From the NCBI GenBank assembly GCA_003963005.1, contig RXJW01000091.1:1-43760 (forward strand): DNA of 43,760 nt, written 5' to 3'. The translations under genes and the position numbers were made by a program. The DNA comes from Burkholderiales bacterium. Its GTDB lineage: Bacteria > Pseudomonadota > Gammaproteobacteria > Burkholderiales > Burkholderiaceae_C. The notes beneath the pieces were generated by a model, which was not told where the DNA came from, made no database searches, and saw only the letters and a program-made list of their open reading frames with translations. Shown here one piece after another: positions 42,810 through 43,760 of this stretch; position 1 is the stretch's first letter, and each line of letters opens with the position of its first letter.

Positions 42810-43760
42810 ATGAAGCCCTTCAAGCAACTCGCCCTGGCCTTGGCCGCCACGCTCAGCCTGGTGGCCCACGCCGACATCAACGTCGGCGTCACGCTCTCGG
42901 CCACGGGCCCGGCCGCCTCGCTGGGCATCCCCGAGAAGAACACCTTCGCGCTGATGCCCACGACGCTCGGCGGCCAGAAGGTCAACTACATCGTGCTGGA
43001 CGACGCCTCCGACACGACCACCGCCGTCGCCAACACGCGCAAGCTCATCACCGAGAACAAGGTCGACATCATCATCGGCTCCACCGTCACGCCCAATTCG
43101 CTGGCGATGATCGATGCGGTGTCGGAGTCGGGCACGCCGATGATCTCGATGGCCGCCTCGGCCCGCATCGTCGAGCCGATCGACGCCAAGAAGCGCTGGG
43201 TCTTCAAGACGCCGCAGAACGACATCATGATGGCCCTGGCCATCGTGACGCACATGGTCGACAACGGCATCAAGACGGCCGGCTTCATCGGCTTTGCCGA
43301 CGCCTACGGTGAAGGCTGGTGGGGCGAGTTCAACAAGATCGCCGCGGCCAAAAAGCTCAACATCGTGGCCAGCGAGCGCTACAACCGCACGGACACCTCC
43401 GTCACGGGCCAGGTGCTCAAGCTCGTGGCGGCCCGGCCCGACGCCATCCTGATCGCCGGCTCCGGCACGCCCGCCGCGCTGCCGCAGAAGGCGCTGAAGG
43501 AACGCGGCTACGCCGGCAAGATCTACCAGACGCACGGCATCGCCAACAACGACTTCCTGCGTGTGGGTGGCAAGGATGTGGAAGGCACCCTGCTGCCCGC
43601 CGGCCCGGTGCTCGTGGCGGCTCAACTGCCCGCTGACCACCCGGTGAAGAAGAGCGCCCAGGACTACATCGCCAAGTACGAGGCCGTGCACGGCAAGGGG
43701 TCCGTCTCGACCTTCGGCGGCCACGCCTGGGACGCCGGTCTGCTGCTCGCCGCCGCCGCA
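42810..43760 (+). CDS. Branched-chain amino acid-type ABC transporter binding protein (partial, runs off the right edge)
   Basis: At least 317 residues of a periplasmic binding protein (usual length about 380). The signal peptide is MKPFKQLALALAATLSLVAHA. INVGVTLSATGPAASLGIPEKN, IIGSTVTPNSLAMIDAVSE and FADAYGEGWWGEFNK are typical of Leu/Ile/Val-binding (LivK/HmgA-like) proteins, many of which bind aromatic acids. GAGGAG at 42796-42801 serves ATG 42810. It lies 17 nt after paaR, so it may be co-transcribed and help bring in an aromatic substrate. Confidence 0.9.
   Translation, partial: MKPFKQLALALAATLSLVAHADINVGVTLSATGPAASLGIPEKNTFALMPTTLGGQKVNYIVLDDASDTTTAVANTRKLITENKVDIIIGSTVTPNSLAMIDAVSESGTPMISMAASARIVEPIDAKKRWVFKTPQNDIMMALAIVTHMVDNGIKTAGFIGFADAYGEGWWGEFNKIAAAKKLNIVASERYNRTDTSVTGQVLKLVAARPDAILIAGSGTPAALPQKALKERGYAGKIYQTHGIANNDFLRVGGKDVEGTLLPAGPVLVAAQLPADHPVKKSAQDYIAKYEAVHGKGSVSTFGGHAWDAGLLLAAAA

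Overview
The window is a high-GC (roughly 70%), densely packed bacterial chromosome segment. Gene content, frequent GTG/TTG starts, 1-4 nt gene overlaps and two types of intergenic hairpin repeat suggest a betaproteobacterium of the order Burkholderiales (Rubrivivax/Leptothrix/Ideonella-like). That placement is inference from gene families and repeat style, not from a marker gene. No insertion sequence, integrase, CRISPR array or rRNA was seen. Nearly all of the sequence is coding.

Region 1 (1-8598, + strand) is a formate dehydrogenase and selenium locus. It holds the end of the FDH-N/O type alpha subunit, then fdxH, the cytochrome b gamma subunit, fdhE, selA, selB and the selenocysteine tRNA (selC). 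These are followed by a lipoyl-carrier (GcvH-like) protein, a DsrE-like protein with one cysteine, a PhnD-type binding protein resembling the putative selenate-binding family, and a YdjA-like nitroreductase. selD and fdhD are not in the window. The lipoyl-carrier/DsrE pair inside a selenium locus is the best candidate here for an undescribed function.

Region 2 (8677-26965) contains a split urease cluster. ureA, a 53-aa histidine-containing membrane peptide, ureB and ureC lie at 8677-11167. ureE, ureF, ureG and ureD lie at 24123-26965. The 13 kb between them holds unrelated genes: a small unknown protein, a secreted M28 aminopeptidase, the Kup potassium transporter, a histidine phosphatase, a CaiB-type CoA-transferase, a VOC protein, a DUF4405-like membrane protein, a ParB-like protein, a crotonase, an AbrB-Doc toxin-antitoxin pair, and a soluble chemotaxis pair (triple-CheW protein plus triple-PAS receptor).

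Region 3 (26976-35330) is mixed housekeeping: a TerC-family protein, a GlxA-type AraC regulator with an isochorismatase-like hydrolase, a ketopantoate reductase family protein, a DUF962/Mpo1-like protein, a YceI-like lipoprotein, a GNAT acetyltransferase, mobA, a small membrane protein, moaA and a PfkB sugar kinase. moaA and mobA supply the molybdenum cofactor that the formate dehydrogenase needs.

Region 4 (35395-43760, + strand) is a phenylacetate degradation operon, paaG-paaI-paaK-paaA-paaB-paaC-paaD-paaE, followed by the TetR-type regulator paaR and the start of a branched-chain-amino-acid-type ABC binding protein. Its promoter carries a perfect 14-bp palindromic PaaR-type operator just after the -10 box and an FNR-like box over the -35. 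Four copies of one long inverted repeat built from CACAGAG units fill the gaps paaK/paaA, paaA/paaB, paaD/paaE and paaE/paaR. A different multi-hairpin repeat fills paaB/paaC.
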